A stretch of DNA of 64,000 bases from Siderastrea siderea (Eukaryota; Cnidaria; Anthozoa; Scleractinia; Rhizangiidae), in the NCBI GenBank assembly GCA_964030785.1, contig OZ034966.1:4369552-4433551 (forward strand), given 5' to 3'. Numbering within the stretch: the first letter of the stretch is position 1; each line of letters opens with the position of its first letter. Shown piece by piece: positions 1 to 21,143 of the stretch. The translations under genes were made by a program, and so were the position numbers. The notes beneath the pieces were generated by a model. That model had not been told where the DNA came from. It worked only from the letters and a program-made list of their open reading frames with translations, and did not search any database.

Positions 1-429
1 GATTTCGATTTTCCTTCCCCTCGCTTTTGCCGTTTTAAAACGTGAAATTTTACTTCCGGTCTTGACAAAAACTGCTCAAAGGGAGACCTGGGGATAGTCA
101 CGTTGTGACGTCATTCCAGGAACGGAGTCGATGCCAAAAAAACTTACGTGGGCAGCATTGCAGAGATCTAATATTCTTTACTCCGCAACCGCCAAATTAA
201 GCACGAAATTATGTAAAACTGCTGATGTTACAAGTAATCTGGGCAGTGATTTGGAGCTTTCAGAGACCATCGAATACGAATCGCTAACTTCTGAAGTTAG
301 CGATTCGTGGGTTCAGGATCATTCACATGCATAGTACTACAAACGAGCAAACCAAATCCAACCAAAACCGTACTAAAATGAGAATGGTCCATCAAAATTT
401 AGTTGATTAAAGGGACACTGTGCTCTTAC
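1..429. other. Intron of ACADM, no gene seen
   Basis: This stretch follows the last visible ACADM exon and ought to be intron. The only structure noticed is a perfect 16-bp inverted repeat with a one-base centre at 276-308. No exon was recognised. Confidence 0.5.
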
Positions 430-9574
<9,145 letters not shown>

Positions 9575-9729
9575 ATTCTTTGATTTAAAACGAGACGTCG
9601 AAAAACCGAACAACTGTGAGTGAGCAAAGTTCAATGGTCTCATACGCGGCCAACAAATGAAAGACTGGTACCAAATATCACTTCACCGCTGACCTCCCGC
9701 TGACCACTTTGTTGATCGGTGGTTCCAAG
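9575..9729. promoter_or_regulatory. Bidirectional promoter between ACADM and SNAPIN
   Basis: Only 155 bp separate the two divergent start codons, so both genes must share promoter sequence. No clear TATA box was seen. The sequence around the SNAPIN start (CCAAGATGGCGGC) resembles a YY1-type initiator site. Confidence 0.6.
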
Positions 9730-12700
9730 ATGGCGGCGATGGCGGCAGAAGTGGGAATGGATTTGAAGGAGAAGGAGAGAAATCCATCTAACGAAGCTAA
9801 CCAGAATGCACTGGCTGATGGTCTTATGCAGATATTTAAACCAGCAGTCGAAGAACTTGATGAAAAAGTTGTAAGCGTGAGGTATTTGCTGTATTCTGCT
9901 AACTTTGGTGATCATTGCATGAAATTCGAAAAAAAAAAATGAAAAAAGGCCTGAATTAGTCTCGTTCCCCAAAACTTCTAGTCAATCAAAGTGTTCTCTA
10001 AACATAGAAAGAAGAAATATTTTAAGCGCATATATATTTCAAGAGAAGAGTTAGAGACCACTTCATCTTTAATACTTTTCTTGTGCTTACAATCAAATTA
10101 AAGATGAGTTTGTAGCCCATTGTGTTTGGCTACTCTCCATGTTTACATCTACTCAATAGCAATAGGGGCCAGGGGAGGGGTGAATGTCCAAATCACATTT
10201 TACTTTACAGGGTTGTCCCTAACAGCCGGCTGCCGGCAGAATTAACTGGCTACTTGCGTCGTTTGTGCCGGCTACTTTTGTGATATATATACCAGTATAT
10301 ATATTTTTAAAGACAAATTATTTGTTCCTTTACTGGTGCAGATGTATAAAAAAGGAAACCTATTTCCCTTTGCAGTTTATTGTCTTAAAAATAATCTGGT
10401 TGGCACAGAGATACACTATTGGTAAAATAAGATGTAACAGCGATCTTGTTGTTAATTAATTAGTGTTACATGTTGTGAAAGTCACAGAAATAAATTTGAT
10501 TCTTATCCAGGATTGCTCACCGATCATTTCACTCTCTCACTCCTTTGGCTGCACATGCATCATGCATGACAGAAGACTGCATGTCACACGTCAAATGCAA
10601 AGCTGAATGCAGGCAGATACCGAATTTGACACAGAGAATGACTAAGACCTTTTTGACTATAGTCTTTCATTGTTGTTTTTCCTTTCCTTTTTGTGGCGAA
10701 ACCAAGTAAAACAAGTAAAATGTTGCATACAATGGTTACCTACATGTAGTAGTGTATGCAACTGCTACAGTGGCTTTAATTTGTTGGTATTATTGTATGG
10801 CACTTGAGCTGATACAAGGACATGCATTGTGAGTAGATAGAATGGCGATTTCATCATTTGTCTTACATCAGTTCTGAATTAAAATTTGTTTACTGTTAAT
10901 ACTACTGGTGTGTAGTTCTATTAAAGTTTTGATTAAGTATAGGTCAGGTCAGGTGTAAAATAAATTTATAGAACTTCACAATTCTAAATTGCTCAAATCT
11001 ACTAAGTGATGTTTTAAGAAATGCCTTAAGGTGGCTCCCTATAGTTTTATGGCTGCGCGCATGCTTATGATGTGAGCTGTAGTAATCTGCGCGCGCTCAC
11101 ATGAAATCATAAGATTCTCCTGACATTTTATGACGTCAGCATAGCCAAAAAAAGCAAAGTTAACAGTCACTTTTCTCGCATTTCCTTCGGTGAATTTTTT
11201 TAAAATTTTGCACATTTTGAGATACTAACGCTACCTTCCACATACTATTTTTTGGAAAAATTCTGTCAGAGCAATTCAGTTTAATGGTCAAAAATAAGAA
11301 ATCACGTGATATCGGTGAAACCATCTGAACGACCCCATATTTTTTCTCCTGCAAAAAGTTAGTAAAAATCATTTTCAAAAGATACGAAAGTTTAAAAAAA
11401 TTTCACCCAGGGAAAATCAAAATATTAAAGAATAAAGATGAATCAATGGGAAATATTTGTCACCCTTTAGACGTTTTGTTGCCATGACAACGGCCTATGC
11501 CTAAGAAGCAAAAACTGAAAAATAAGTGTAATTATGTTGGTAATCTTACTGGCAAATCTCAGGAACAAAGATTGCAAGACAACAGAACTAGAGTTTCTTT
11601 TGTAACTCTTGCCAGTTCGTATAGTCACTTTTGTAGAAACTCTAGGGAGCCACCTTAATACATACAAGGTACTCTATTGTATAACTCTATGTAATGTCAA
11701 CATTTTAGAGTAATCAAAACATTTTATATCATTAGTTCATTATGTTGAGTTCTGGGAATTACATGTAGAAAACCACTGAAGGCATGAGTTTATACAAATG
11801 GGTGGTTCCAGAAAATATCCATACTCATACCTAGGGCGGCATCTCGGAATTCCGAAGAGGAGGGGGGGTTACGTCGACTGGAATTCCGAGGACATGGGGG
11901 GGTTCATTGGACTGGAATTCCGAAGGCATGGGGGGGCTCATTGGACTGGAATTCCGAAGGCATGGGGGATTTTCAGGAGAGTAAACTTCCAGTTTGGTGT
12001 AGTTAAGTCTCTTCAAGGTAACCTTGTCAATAACGACTTATCTAAGGACGATGATTCACTCGTAAACACGAGACACGTTCAACTCAATCAACATGCGGGA
12101 GACGCATTTCAATGGTCATGGTCAATATAATGTTTATACTAACATGGCGGCTGGAAGCTGTTCACTTACCAGTAGATCGGTCACAAAAGCGATCGCAGGC
12201 TTTTCTTTGATTGTTTTGCTTGAATACAATACTGTAGTTCCCAGCAAAGGGTTTTCAGCCCCTATATTAAAGCAGATATCATCGAGACACATGTGAAATT
12301 GTTGCGTTACATATCATGAGACGTTCGTTGAAAAGGTCAGATTTCACGCGTTATGCAAATTTGATGCGCTTTTGATCAGACCACATTCACTATTTTGTAC
12401 AAATTCTTTTAAAGTTGTCTTTGACTTTGAGTTTCAATGTGAGTTTCATTTACTATTTCAATTTTAATCGAAGGATAAAGTGTGGGGAAATAGGCTTCTT
12501 TCGATATATTAAAATTCAGCTTGGTAGCGAGGCCTAGAGGACACAAATAAAAGAAATTTTACAAGCATGTTTATTCATTTCTTTTGTTTGTGTCCTCTAG
12601 GCCTCGCTACCAAGCTGAATTTTAATATATCGAAAGAAGCCTATTTATTTTCAGAGGCCGCAGTACAGTATGCAAATTAAGTTCACTGTGAACTTAAAAT

Positions 12701-14940
12701 AATTGCAGGAAAAAAGCTTGCTATTTCACTCTAATTCTTTTCCTAACATCATAACCTTCAATTTTTCGAATAAGTTGCATTCAACAGTTTCGCTTTTGAC
12801 GGCAGGTTTGAGTCTGGCAAACGCAATTTCCAATTTCAATTCTGAAAATTCTTACATCGCATTCGGCACGCAAATTATTCACGGCAACCGTCGACACCAA
12901 AAATTATAGACACAAGTTTAAACATTGGACCAAGCGTTGGAATGACTTCAAAGCTGTTTGAGTTTTCTAATGTTTCACGGATTATCGGTGGTGTACGTTT
13001 TGCCGTGGAAGGTTACAATGTAAAATATCACTCAGTCGGGCCGCTGTTTGTCATCACGCAACGTTGATTGTTTACTGTGAGCTGAATGTAGGTTTTTTTT
13101 CACTTGGAGGGAGTGAAAGGATTAATTTCAGTTTAATAAAGGTGTTTGGAATATAGAGAGGGCTTTCCAAATCAGTTGGAAGAAAAATGCGGCAATTCCT
13201 AAGGGGCAATGAATGATTACGGAATTCCGAAGGCATGGGGGGGGGGGGTAGAACAGTTTGGAATTCCGAGGGCAAGGGGGGGTCGAGCATTTTGGAATTT
13301 CCTAAGGCAAGGGGGGTCTAGATGAAGATGCTGCCCGTGGTAGGGTATGGATATTTTCTGGAATCACCCAATAAAATTGAAAAGTTATGATTACTTTTGG
13401 AACTAACATAATTGGATATTTGTGCTCAGAATTTATTTTTATTTATTTATTTTAACAATATTTAGACAGAGGTGCCCCGTTCAGCGAGGCTGGTTTGAAT
13501 GGGGCTCTGTTTAACATAAATTGGAATAAAGAAACATAAAGAATTAACATAAAGATTCAAGGAAATCAAGAAAATCAAGGAAATTCCATTTCTGGGGACT
13601 TAAAATGTAAAAACTTCCTTGGGGAGGGGGAGAGCATGCCCCTAGACCCCCTAGAAGGATCGCCTTCGGCACTTGTTAATCGCTATCCGGCTACTTAGAA
13701 ATTTTTGCCAGCTACTTTAAAAGTTGTGGACAACCCTGTACTTTATTTTATTTGTATTATAATGTGTGCCTGAAGTTCAACCAATGCACCTATCAGTGTA
13801 ATTATATAATTTATATTATAAAGTTGTACACTGGACATGTGTGGGGCATCTGGTCTAGTCTCCATCCCTACCCTTAAGGAAATGTATCATAAATCATCCA
13901 AAATGGGGCTTGGGGTTGACTTGCCTTGACTCCTATTTTGGGTTGCAAGTTTAAGACTAAAAAAACAGTCAAAAAGTTCAATATCCAACTGCATCCCCCC
14001 CCCCCCCTCACACGGATGGTTATTTGGTTTTAGTGAGTCTCCCTGTCCCTCCCCTCCTAATGACTATCCATTGGGTGGGATGGATATTTTCTGGCACCTC
14101 ACATTGGCAGGAGATGCAATTTTCAATGAAACTTTGGGAGATACTGGGTATGCATATATAGACTTGCATGCATATATATTGTATTGATTAAAGGCATTTG
14201 GACTCCTTTTCAGGCAAAGTCAAGTTGAACTACGGGAACAAATTGACAAGCTTGCTCAAGGTAACGTTCTGTCTATTATTTCTTTTTATCCTCTTTTTAT
14301 CGTTTTCAGACAAGTTTTATATAATTATGTAACTCAAATGTAGCAATAATCAGACATTGACATCTAAATTAATGTTATATTTGAGGTTTCTTTCTGTGAA
14401 ACCAGCTTACATCCACTTAGTTTTTTGGTTAAAAGTTGTAATCAAAGATTACAATATATCATGCATGTTTATCATTTGTTTTGGTTTGTTTTTTGTTTTT
14501 TGTTTTTTTAGATCTGCACAGATTGTCTGAACTGCAAGAACTTCCAGTTGACCTTGAGCCATATGTCAAAAAACTAATGAATTCTAGAAGGCGGGTGATG
14601 TTAGTGAACAACATACTGCAGAATGCTCAGGTAAGAAATGTGCAACGAGGCCCTGTTATGCCTGATATATCTTGGCTTTTAATGGCTTCAAAATACAAAT
14701 TTTTGGCAAAGACTTGGGAATCATTGGGTTGAGCAATCATTGCCATCATTTTCACTTGTCCAAGTGGAGTCTTTTGAAAACTACTCACATTAGATCTGAG
14801 CTATAAAATACTCTTAAGAACACAGAATATAATAATGTGCTTGTTATCCTTACATGTAGGAGAGGCTTGGAAGACTTCACCAGAGTGTCACAAGAGAGAC
14901 AGCCAAAAGAAAAGCTTTACTGGAACCGTCTGAATTCTAG
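9730..14940 (+). CDS. SNAPIN: SNAPIN (SNAP-associated protein, BLOC-1 subunit)
   Basis: Small coiled-coil subunit of BLOC-1/BORC that acts in lysosome-related organelle and synaptic vesicle trafficking. Four exons, 9730-9881, 14214-14260, 14512-14630 and 14860-14940, join in phase to 132 residues. Signatures are QSQVELREQIDKLA, LEPYVKKLMNSRRRVMLVNNI and ERLGRLHQSVTRETAKRKA. The length is close to that of the human protein. Intron 1 is over 4 kb and contains two inverted-repeat transposons. The start at 9730 was chosen as the first ATG; a second in-frame ATG lies at 9739. Confidence 0.93.
11040..11654. repeat. MITE with TTAA target duplication
   Basis: 615 bp bounded by inverted ends GGTGGCTCCCTA and TAGGGAGCCACC, directly flanked by TTAA at 11036-11039 and 11655-11658. 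TTAA duplication is typical of piggyBac and Kolobok families. It encodes no recognisable protein. Confidence 0.75.
11799..13370. mobile_element. Non-autonomous DNA transposon with minisatellite arms
   Basis: Ends are inverted: TGGGTGGTTCCAGAAAATAT on the left and the complement at 13339-13370. Just inside each end is a minisatellite built on GGAATTCCGAAGGCATGGGG, in opposite orientation on the two sides. A long palindrome (12489-12645) lies between. No transposase is present. A partial end copy (GGATGGATATTTTCTGG) recurs near 14080. Confidence 0.7.
12489..12645. repeat. Perfect 59-bp palindromic hairpin
   Basis: Arms 12489-12547 and 12587-12645 are exact reverse complements as read, separated by 39 bp. 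Each contains GGCCTAGAGGACACAAA or its complement. It is nested inside the transposon at 11799-13370 and is probably a separate foldback insertion. Confidence 0.75.
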
Positions 14941-16699
14941 TGCTTACATGAAATTATGAAGATTTATGCATTAACAAATTAGAAAACACTGTACATGTAT
15001 ATACATTAATTGCATGTACATACATTATTTGCCTAAATATGTTAAATAAAGACTTAGCATTTAAATACCCAAAGATCACAAGCCATGAAACTGAATACTG
15101 GAAATGGTTCAGTAAAATTGATGTACCCCTGTAGTGTGCGACCCAAATGCCATTGAAATAAATGATATCCTTCCAGTTTACAGTGCACTTTATTAATACT
15201 GTACTTGTACAGTGTTTTTATCTACATAAGTAACTTTTCTTTGGGCCACTAACAGACTATGGTCTCAATTTTCTCTCCAAATATTGTAACAATGAAGCAC
15301 TGTGTTGGAGGGGGGGATGGGAGGCAAGGGGTTAGGGGGGGCTCCCTAGGTCAGTTCAAGCCTGGTGAGACCAAGGGGGTCAAGAGCCTAAGACCAGTTT
15401 TAATTGGAGTGTCACAAAATCAAAACCAAAGAAATAACTGTGCAGGCCAATCAGGGCTGTCATTAAGTTTGGAGTCACTTTGCAGAAAGGAAATAGTTCA
15501 TGGAAATCAACATTACGCTTTAAAATTAAAATCGAAATAGACGCTTTTCGTGGGTTATATAGGTAGATAGTTTATTCATGTTCAAACAATTCAGCCATAT
15601 ATATGAGCTGTATGGTGTGTTTATAAAGATACAAATAATTATCATATAATTATGTTATTGCAAAATTGATAAATGCCAATAAGCTTTGTATACAATAAAA
15701 CGTGGCAATAATATCCTTGCTTTTGTTAGCTGTGTTATCTCCATAATGATATTAAATGAGGATTTCTTCAGTATGTCGGCCAGCTCTGCTGGCTATTTGC
15801 AATTACTAAACAAAACTGTTCTTCAATTTTGGTCTTACAAACTGCCCTTAACCGTTCTTTGGGCTCGTTACATACAGTAGCCCCCCCCCCCCCCCACCCC
15901 ACTTCCCTGTATCTCTAGCCCCGGCTATCTCGAATCCCCTGTTATCTTATTATTATTATCTTGAATCCCTTGGTTTTTGTTGCTCAGTTATTTACTGCAA
16001 GAGAGGCCGGCTATCTCGAATCCCCCTGTCTTGTTGGTTTATGTTTACCGGTTATTTGACATATTACACCCCCACCATCTTGAACTGAAAATCGTTTCCC
16101 TTGGTCTATGTTGCTCTTTTATGTAATACTGGCTCTCTCGAAGTCCCGTTATTTGGAAAACGTTTTGGTTTCCCTTGCGTCTTCGAGATAGCGAGAGTCT
16201 AATGTATTTGGTTGGGAAGTAATGTGTCACTTTTTCAAGCAGTGTCTCATACGTTTAGTAGAAAGACTAGAAACAGTAGAAAGGGCCTCTTATGACAGCT
16301 TTCGTTAGATCTAGTGTTAACAGTCTGAAGGGAAACTTTTACCTGAGATTAAAGAATCAGGAAAACAGAAAATTGAAACCCAGTAATAAAAATTGTAAGT
16401 CGAGAATACAAAAGAAAATAGTTTTAGTGCGTACTCATCCACACTGACTATAAAGGATTCACGATAAACAATTTCCCGTGTGCAGTCCCATCGTCTTCCC
16501 TGGTTACTCTGGGTTGATGGCATTGAAACATGCAAACAAATGCTCGCTTCGGAGTTACGTCGTACGTTTTTGTCACCGGCCTTTTTGTTGGCTTTACCTC
16601 GGTGTAAGAGCCTGTGAAACTCACGGATGACGTAAAACAAAGGAAACAAAAACATTTTAAACAACACCGTACAGCAAAACAAAAGCTAACAAACAAAGA
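14941..16699. other. Intergenic, decayed repeats only
   Basis: Contains the SNAPIN 3' UTR with AATAAA near 15045, then no recognisable gene. About 15877-16215 holds a C-run and repeated 'ctcgaat(c)ccc' phrases similar to decayed pogo/Tigger-type inverted repeats. An inverted pair built on GGTTTACCTCGGTGTAAGA lies at about 16585-16605 and 16707-16730. Confidence 0.5.
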
Positions 16700-16719
16700 A
16701 AATCTTGTCAGGTTCTTAC

Positions 16720-17000
16720 ACCGAGGTAAACCCTTTTTGTTCGTTAACTTGTTATTCACCAACTCGCGAAGCCCTTTCTCTTCCGGTAGTGTAACTGTTG
16801 GGCGCCTGTGTTTGATTCCGCTACCAGTATATTGAGAAAGGCCGCTGGTGAACTGCAATTGGGGAAACAAAGGAGAATTGAGAAAAGATGGAATGACCAA
16901 CATGTCGCAAGCATGGGACAAGGAAAAATTCCGAGTCTCCGACGGTAATTGAAGCCACGACCTTGCGTACGCCGGTCGGTCGCTCTAACCACTGAACTAT
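16720..17000 (-). repeat. tRNA-derived SINE candidate, cut by gap
   Basis: Read on the minus strand, the sequence next to the gap starts with TAGTTCAGTGGTTAGAGCG, an A-box match, followed about 30 bp on by GTGGCTTCAATTACC, a weak B-box match, and then a non-tRNA body. This is the layout of a tRNA-derived SINE. Its 5' end is lost in the N run. Confidence 0.45.
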
Positions 17001-17200
17001 NNNNNNNNNNNNNNNNNNNNNNNNNNNNNNNNNNNNNNNNNNNNNNNNNNNNNNNNNNNNNNNNNNNNNNNNNNNNNNNNNNNNNNNNNNNNNNNNNNNN
17101 NNNNNNNNNNNNNNNNNNNNNNNNNNNNNNNNNNNNNNNNNNNNNNNNNNNNNNNNNNNNNNNNNNNNNNNNNNNNNNNNNNNNNNNNNNNNNNNNNNNN
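17001..17200. other. Assembly gap (200 N)
   Basis: A run of N of round length, so probably a placeholder of unknown true size. It separates host sequence from the interior of the polymerase gene. The left terminal repeat of the Polinton and the C-terminus of its polymerase are therefore missing, and the join may be a scaffolding guess. Confidence 0.98.
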
Positions 17201-20200
17201 GAACAGTCCTTCACACGTTGCGTAAAAATGGCAAACCTCATAGATGTACAGGACTTCGTACCCGAGCTCGACGGCTTTGTTTAATTCTGGACTACACCAT
17301 GTTCCAGTCAGGGCTCGCTGTTCGTCCGTGTGCACACATTCTGCGCATCTCTCTAATGGTCTTTTGGGCATCTCTTGTTCCACACAGGCAGCACAGAGAG
17401 GAAAAAGGAGTTTTCCCTCATGACGGTAGGGGAGAACAGGATGGTAGAGGTGACGGGGAGGAAGGATTTTGCATTTGATCAGTCCAAAGTAGGGGCTGAT
17501 GTCGGTGCGTTGAGGGTTGGAGATAAATGAAGGGTGGCCTTTGGGGTAAACACAGGTCTTTTTCACCCAGGGGTACAAGGAGGTCACATCGATGTAATGT
17601 ATTTGTTGACCGGGCGTCACGCGATGGTACAGTTTCACGGCATTGGTACGACCCCCGCAGAAAGCGTCGCGTGGATTCAAGGGTTCTGTGAATTGAAGGG
17701 TAGCCACAAACGTACGGATGCCGGGGGAGGTGTCTTTGAGACGGGACCAATCACATTCCCACATTTCTATGACATGGTATCCGAGCTCTCTTAACTGTTG
17801 GGTCCTTTGTTGGGTGGTCTCGTAGACATCTTGCATGGTTCGATCATAGTGGCGGAGATGGCTTTGGTGACGAATGGGGTAACAGCGAGGACATCCGTGC
17901 CAGAAACACCCATGAAATTCGTAGACGGTGTTGGTAGTGAAATCGAAACCGTCGACATGGAAGTCGGTGCCGGGGATGCGATACTCGCCACCATTGCCCA
18001 CATGTTGAACGAAATAACACTGATTGGGATGCGGTCGATTGAACAACTGTTGCTGCAGGACTTGCTCACGCCGTTGGTTATCGCACCAGGTTAACCACTC
18101 ACGACCCGCTCGGGATTGGTTGATGTGATTGCGCCATCCTCGGACGGGTTCACTGGCAATGCTGTTGGGGATCATGCGATTCATCCGTAAATCGCGGTTA
18201 CAAGCAGAGGCAATGGTGATGTGGTCGAAGGGGTTGAAGCCCGTCAGCGTTTCAAACAATCGTTTGAATGTCAAGCATCCTTCTTTCAAGAGTTTTACAT
18301 CGGATTTGCAGTAGTCGAGCAGTTCTTTGCGGAAGTCAAAGACTTTGTCGCGTTGGTCTTGATGCCAGGTTTCCAAGGCTTGCTTGTCTTCGGGTGCCAT
18401 GGTTTCGGGCATGTAGTAATCGAGGGCCGGGAAGGGTCCTACGTAGTTTTGATGGTCTGGATGATTGAACTTGTGGGGGAAGTACCCTTTGCAGGCATCT
18501 GTCAATCCAAAGGTTTTGGGAAACGCGGACAGAGGCATCTGGAAGAAACTCAATGAGTCGATGAAGCGGATACGGTCATGTTGGACTTGCAAGAGTTTAC
18601 ACCCGTTCCGGAGCTGTTGAACGATTCGGTTGTCACCATAGTATTGATGAATGATAAAGTAGCCATCGTACCCTTGGAAGTTATGGGCCAGGACATTGAC
18701 TTGACGGGTATCGTTGAGTGTCAAGGTATCCAACCATTCCAGGAAATCTCGGACGCAATGGTTGCCAGGGAAACACACGGGATGGTCGTCGTCTTCGGTT
18801 TCGGCCACGACGAGATTAGCGATGTGTTGTTCCTGGGGTTGCATGGCTTCAATGTCAAAGAAGACATGCAAGGGTGGTATGCTGTCCTCCCCATCGTCTT
18901 CCTCCTCCTCGGGTGTGGCATCCACACCCGCCCTACGTTTAGCGCGTGGTCCTCCAGACCGTTTCCTCTTTCTTTTCTTCTTGTCTTGAGTGGCTGTTTG
19001 GATGAAACAGCGATGGGTTTCACCGTCCACGTATTCATGACAGGAGGGGCAATCAATATACCCACATTGATGTTTTTCAATCTTGTCTAATCCTACTTCC
19101 TGCTTGCCACAGGAAGAACAGCGACGTCGCCGAAAGCAGACGGAGGAATCTAGGTTGGTCACGGGTTTGCCGGCGTGGTCCTTGACGAGATGCATTTGGA
19201 AACAGGTGTCTCCAAAAAAGTCCCGATGACATTGTTGGCAACGTTGAGTGGCTTTCTGGCCTCGAGGGTAAGCCTCTAGGAAATCAGGGCACTCTTTTTG
19301 GCAACAGGCCCTGCAATGACCTTTTTGTTTGGTGCATCGATGACGTCCCTCATTTTCATAGGGTTTCCAACAATGGGCACAAACATAACTGGACCCGAAA
19401 AATCCGGGTAAACGAGTTATGACATCATAATGGCCTTTCTCGTGCAACAGGATGAGTTGTTTGTCTTGAAGGGGACCAAAGGTCGTGATGTGAAAAGAAC
19501 GGTCGGCATCCACCAACAGGATCTGGTAACCGGTCAGGGAAGGAGTGGTACTGAATTGGGTCAAGGCATCATAGCCACAAGGGCCGAGGGGCACGTTGGC
19601 CTCGTCATGGAGGTCCCAAGCGAGACGTCTCTGGAGCTGAGTTCCTTGGCGAATGCTGTTGTATTTCGGGTGATTGTCCAACCGGGCTTTGGCGGTGACG
19701 AGGGCTCTAGCACAGCAGAGTTCATCCCTGTTTTGAATAGCGATAATGGAACGTTTCTGGCCTATTAAATTTCGGAGAGGTTGATGTCCTGGTCTCTCCT
19801 GGCGTCGGCGGCCGGTTCCTTGAGGGGCATGATGGACTTGAGTAATGGATACTTGAAAGGAGTCGTCCATTTCAAATTGTTCGTTGCTGTTGAGGGCTTG
19901 TGCTAAACGTTGGAACAAAGCCTGGACACGGTCCCCGCCTTCACGCCATTCTCCTGCTCGTAATCCCCAGCCCTGAAAATTATTATGGATTCTATTGGAT
20001 GCGATGGTAAAGTAGAGGCGATCTTGATCGTGGAGGGCAGGTGTGGTGGTGGTCAACACTTGATTCACCGCGCGACGTAACCCCTCTTGGAGAGCTTGAG
20101 TAATGTTTTGACCTGGAATCAAGTTACCTCTTTGGCGTAACTGGGTATTGAAATGACGTTCACGTACTCCCAGACGGTTGCTCAAACGGTCGACATAGGG

Positions 20201-20491
20201 TTGGAGTTCAAACTCGAAGACACCCTCCGTATTGGCATCCAAACCTCCACCAGTTTGTTGAAGGAGATGGGTTTGAAAGGCACGTTGGCGTTCGAAGCGA
20301 TCCAACGCCTCTTCACAATTCTCATCACTGTCCGCCATGTCTTCGGTGCATAACAAAGGTTCATCAGGGGAATTTGCTGTCGTCTCTTCTTCTGGCTCTG
20401 AATCGGACATCTCTAGTCCAAGCAATGACATCATCTCATGTGTAGCGAGGCCACTGGGCCCCGCTTCCTCCTCCTCTTGGCGAGAGGACAT
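17201..20491 (-). CDS. Protein-primed DNA polymerase B, truncated by gap
   Basis: Replicative polymerase of Polintons. 1097 residues are readable before the gap. Seen in order: acidic N-terminus; a Cys/His-rich zinc-binding region at about 371-496; a basic and acidic linker; exonuclease motif I (FDIE, D546 and E548); motif II (HNFQGYDGY, about 603-611); an endonuclease-like insert (about 850-925, with DGFDFTTNTVYEFHGCFWHG and MWECDW); and polymerase motif A (DVTSLYPWV, about 968). Motifs B and C, with the second catalytic aspartates, should lie in or beyond the gap. A CATAAAAAC box at 20524-20532 serves as a TATA-like element, and the promoter is shared with the plus-strand gene at 20730. Confidence 0.93.
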
Positions 20492-20514
20492 GATCAGATG
20501 AACTCACTGGAGAT

Positions 20515-20729
20515 CGGGGCTCTGTTTTTATGGAGAACCAAAATGTCACGTGGGAGGGGAAGGAGCCAATCACTAAACAGGGTGCCCCCCTGAGAGGGGG
20601 TGCCCTAGGGAGGGGTGGGACGAGGTGGGGGGACCCCCCTCCCCCCTCTCTAGTTGGGATCCATGGTGCATCACGGGAACGAATGAGAGACTATAAAACA
20701 GATCGACCCTCGAGGTGAGTCATCTCAAA
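20515..20729. promoter_or_regulatory. Divergent promoter A (polymerase / 20730 gene)
   Basis: From left to right: TATA-like CATAAAAAC for the polymerase (20524-20532, minus), GTCACGTGGGAGGGG (20545-20559), CCAAT (20566-20570), a GC-rich near-palindrome GGTGGGGGGACCCCCC (20624-20639), CCATGGTGC (20661-20669), and TATAAAA (20692-20698) for the plus-strand gene. The same elements recur in the same order, inverted, at 35640-35857. A perfect splice-donor match GAG/GTGAGT lies at 20712-20720, but no acceptor was identified. Confidence 0.7.
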
Positions 20730-21143
20730 ATGGACTCTGGCCATGAGAAGCTATTGGAAGCCTTTGAAGAATTTGAAGTAGATTTGGAAGTGGAAGAGAT
20801 CTTAGAGAAAGTGAAGAGGGAGGTGCTATTGAACGACGAAAGCTTTGTCGAGTTTGGTGAACGTTTGAAGGAACTTGAGCCGGAGAAAGTAGAGGCGCAG
20901 AAACGCCGAGCAGAACAGGCGCGTTCCTATCATCAGCTGTGTTACCCTCAAATGACCTGTGACTGGTTCATCGAGGGGCTAGATTATTGTTGTAACTACT
21001 GGCGGTACGAGTTTCAACGTCCTGCCACACCTCCCGCAGCACCGCCACCATCGCCCGATGTCCCGCGAAAGAGAGACCCGTCCCCGCAGCCGCCGTCACA
21101 GACCCCCCGTGAACTACTGCCAAAGCGACGACGACGACGATGA
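20730..21143 (+). CDS. Hypothetical acidic protein, Polinton accessory
   Basis: 137 residues, not recognised. The N-terminal half is strongly acidic and probably helical (EEFEVDLEVEEILEKVKREV). The middle has Cys, Trp and Tyr (CYPQMTCDWFIEGLDYCCNYW). The C-terminus is Pro-rich and ends KRRRRR, a possible nuclear localisation signal. ATG at 20730 was chosen because a TATAAAA box lies at 20692-20698 and no upstream ATG is in frame. The last 86 nt overlap the next gene in another frame. Its position beside the polymerase promoter suggests early expression. Confidence 0.65.
   Translation: MDSGHEKLLEAFEEFEVDLEVEEILEKVKREVLLNDESFVEFGERLKELEPEKVEAQKRRAEQARSYHQLCYPQMTCDWFIEGLDYCCNYWRYEFQRPATPPAAPPPSPDVPRKRDPSPQPPSQTPRELLPKRRRRR

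Noticed and set aside
16448..16921. Overlapping minus-strand frames of 120-157 codons
   Set aside because: They match no family, and the region looks like SINE and inverted-repeat sequence.
20622..20650. GGGGGGACCCCCC as an NF-kB-type site
   Set aside because: The palindrome is part of longer G and C runs, and the centre does not fit the usual consensus. Sequence alone cannot support it.
20530..20718. Small plus-strand frame across promoter A
   Set aside because: It lies on G/C-rich promoter sequence that is matched by the non-coding homologue at promoter B.
20712..20720. Perfect splice-donor match before the 20730 gene
   Set aside because: It falls at or before the expected transcription start set by the TATA box, and no acceptor was found. 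Noted in the promoter entry only.
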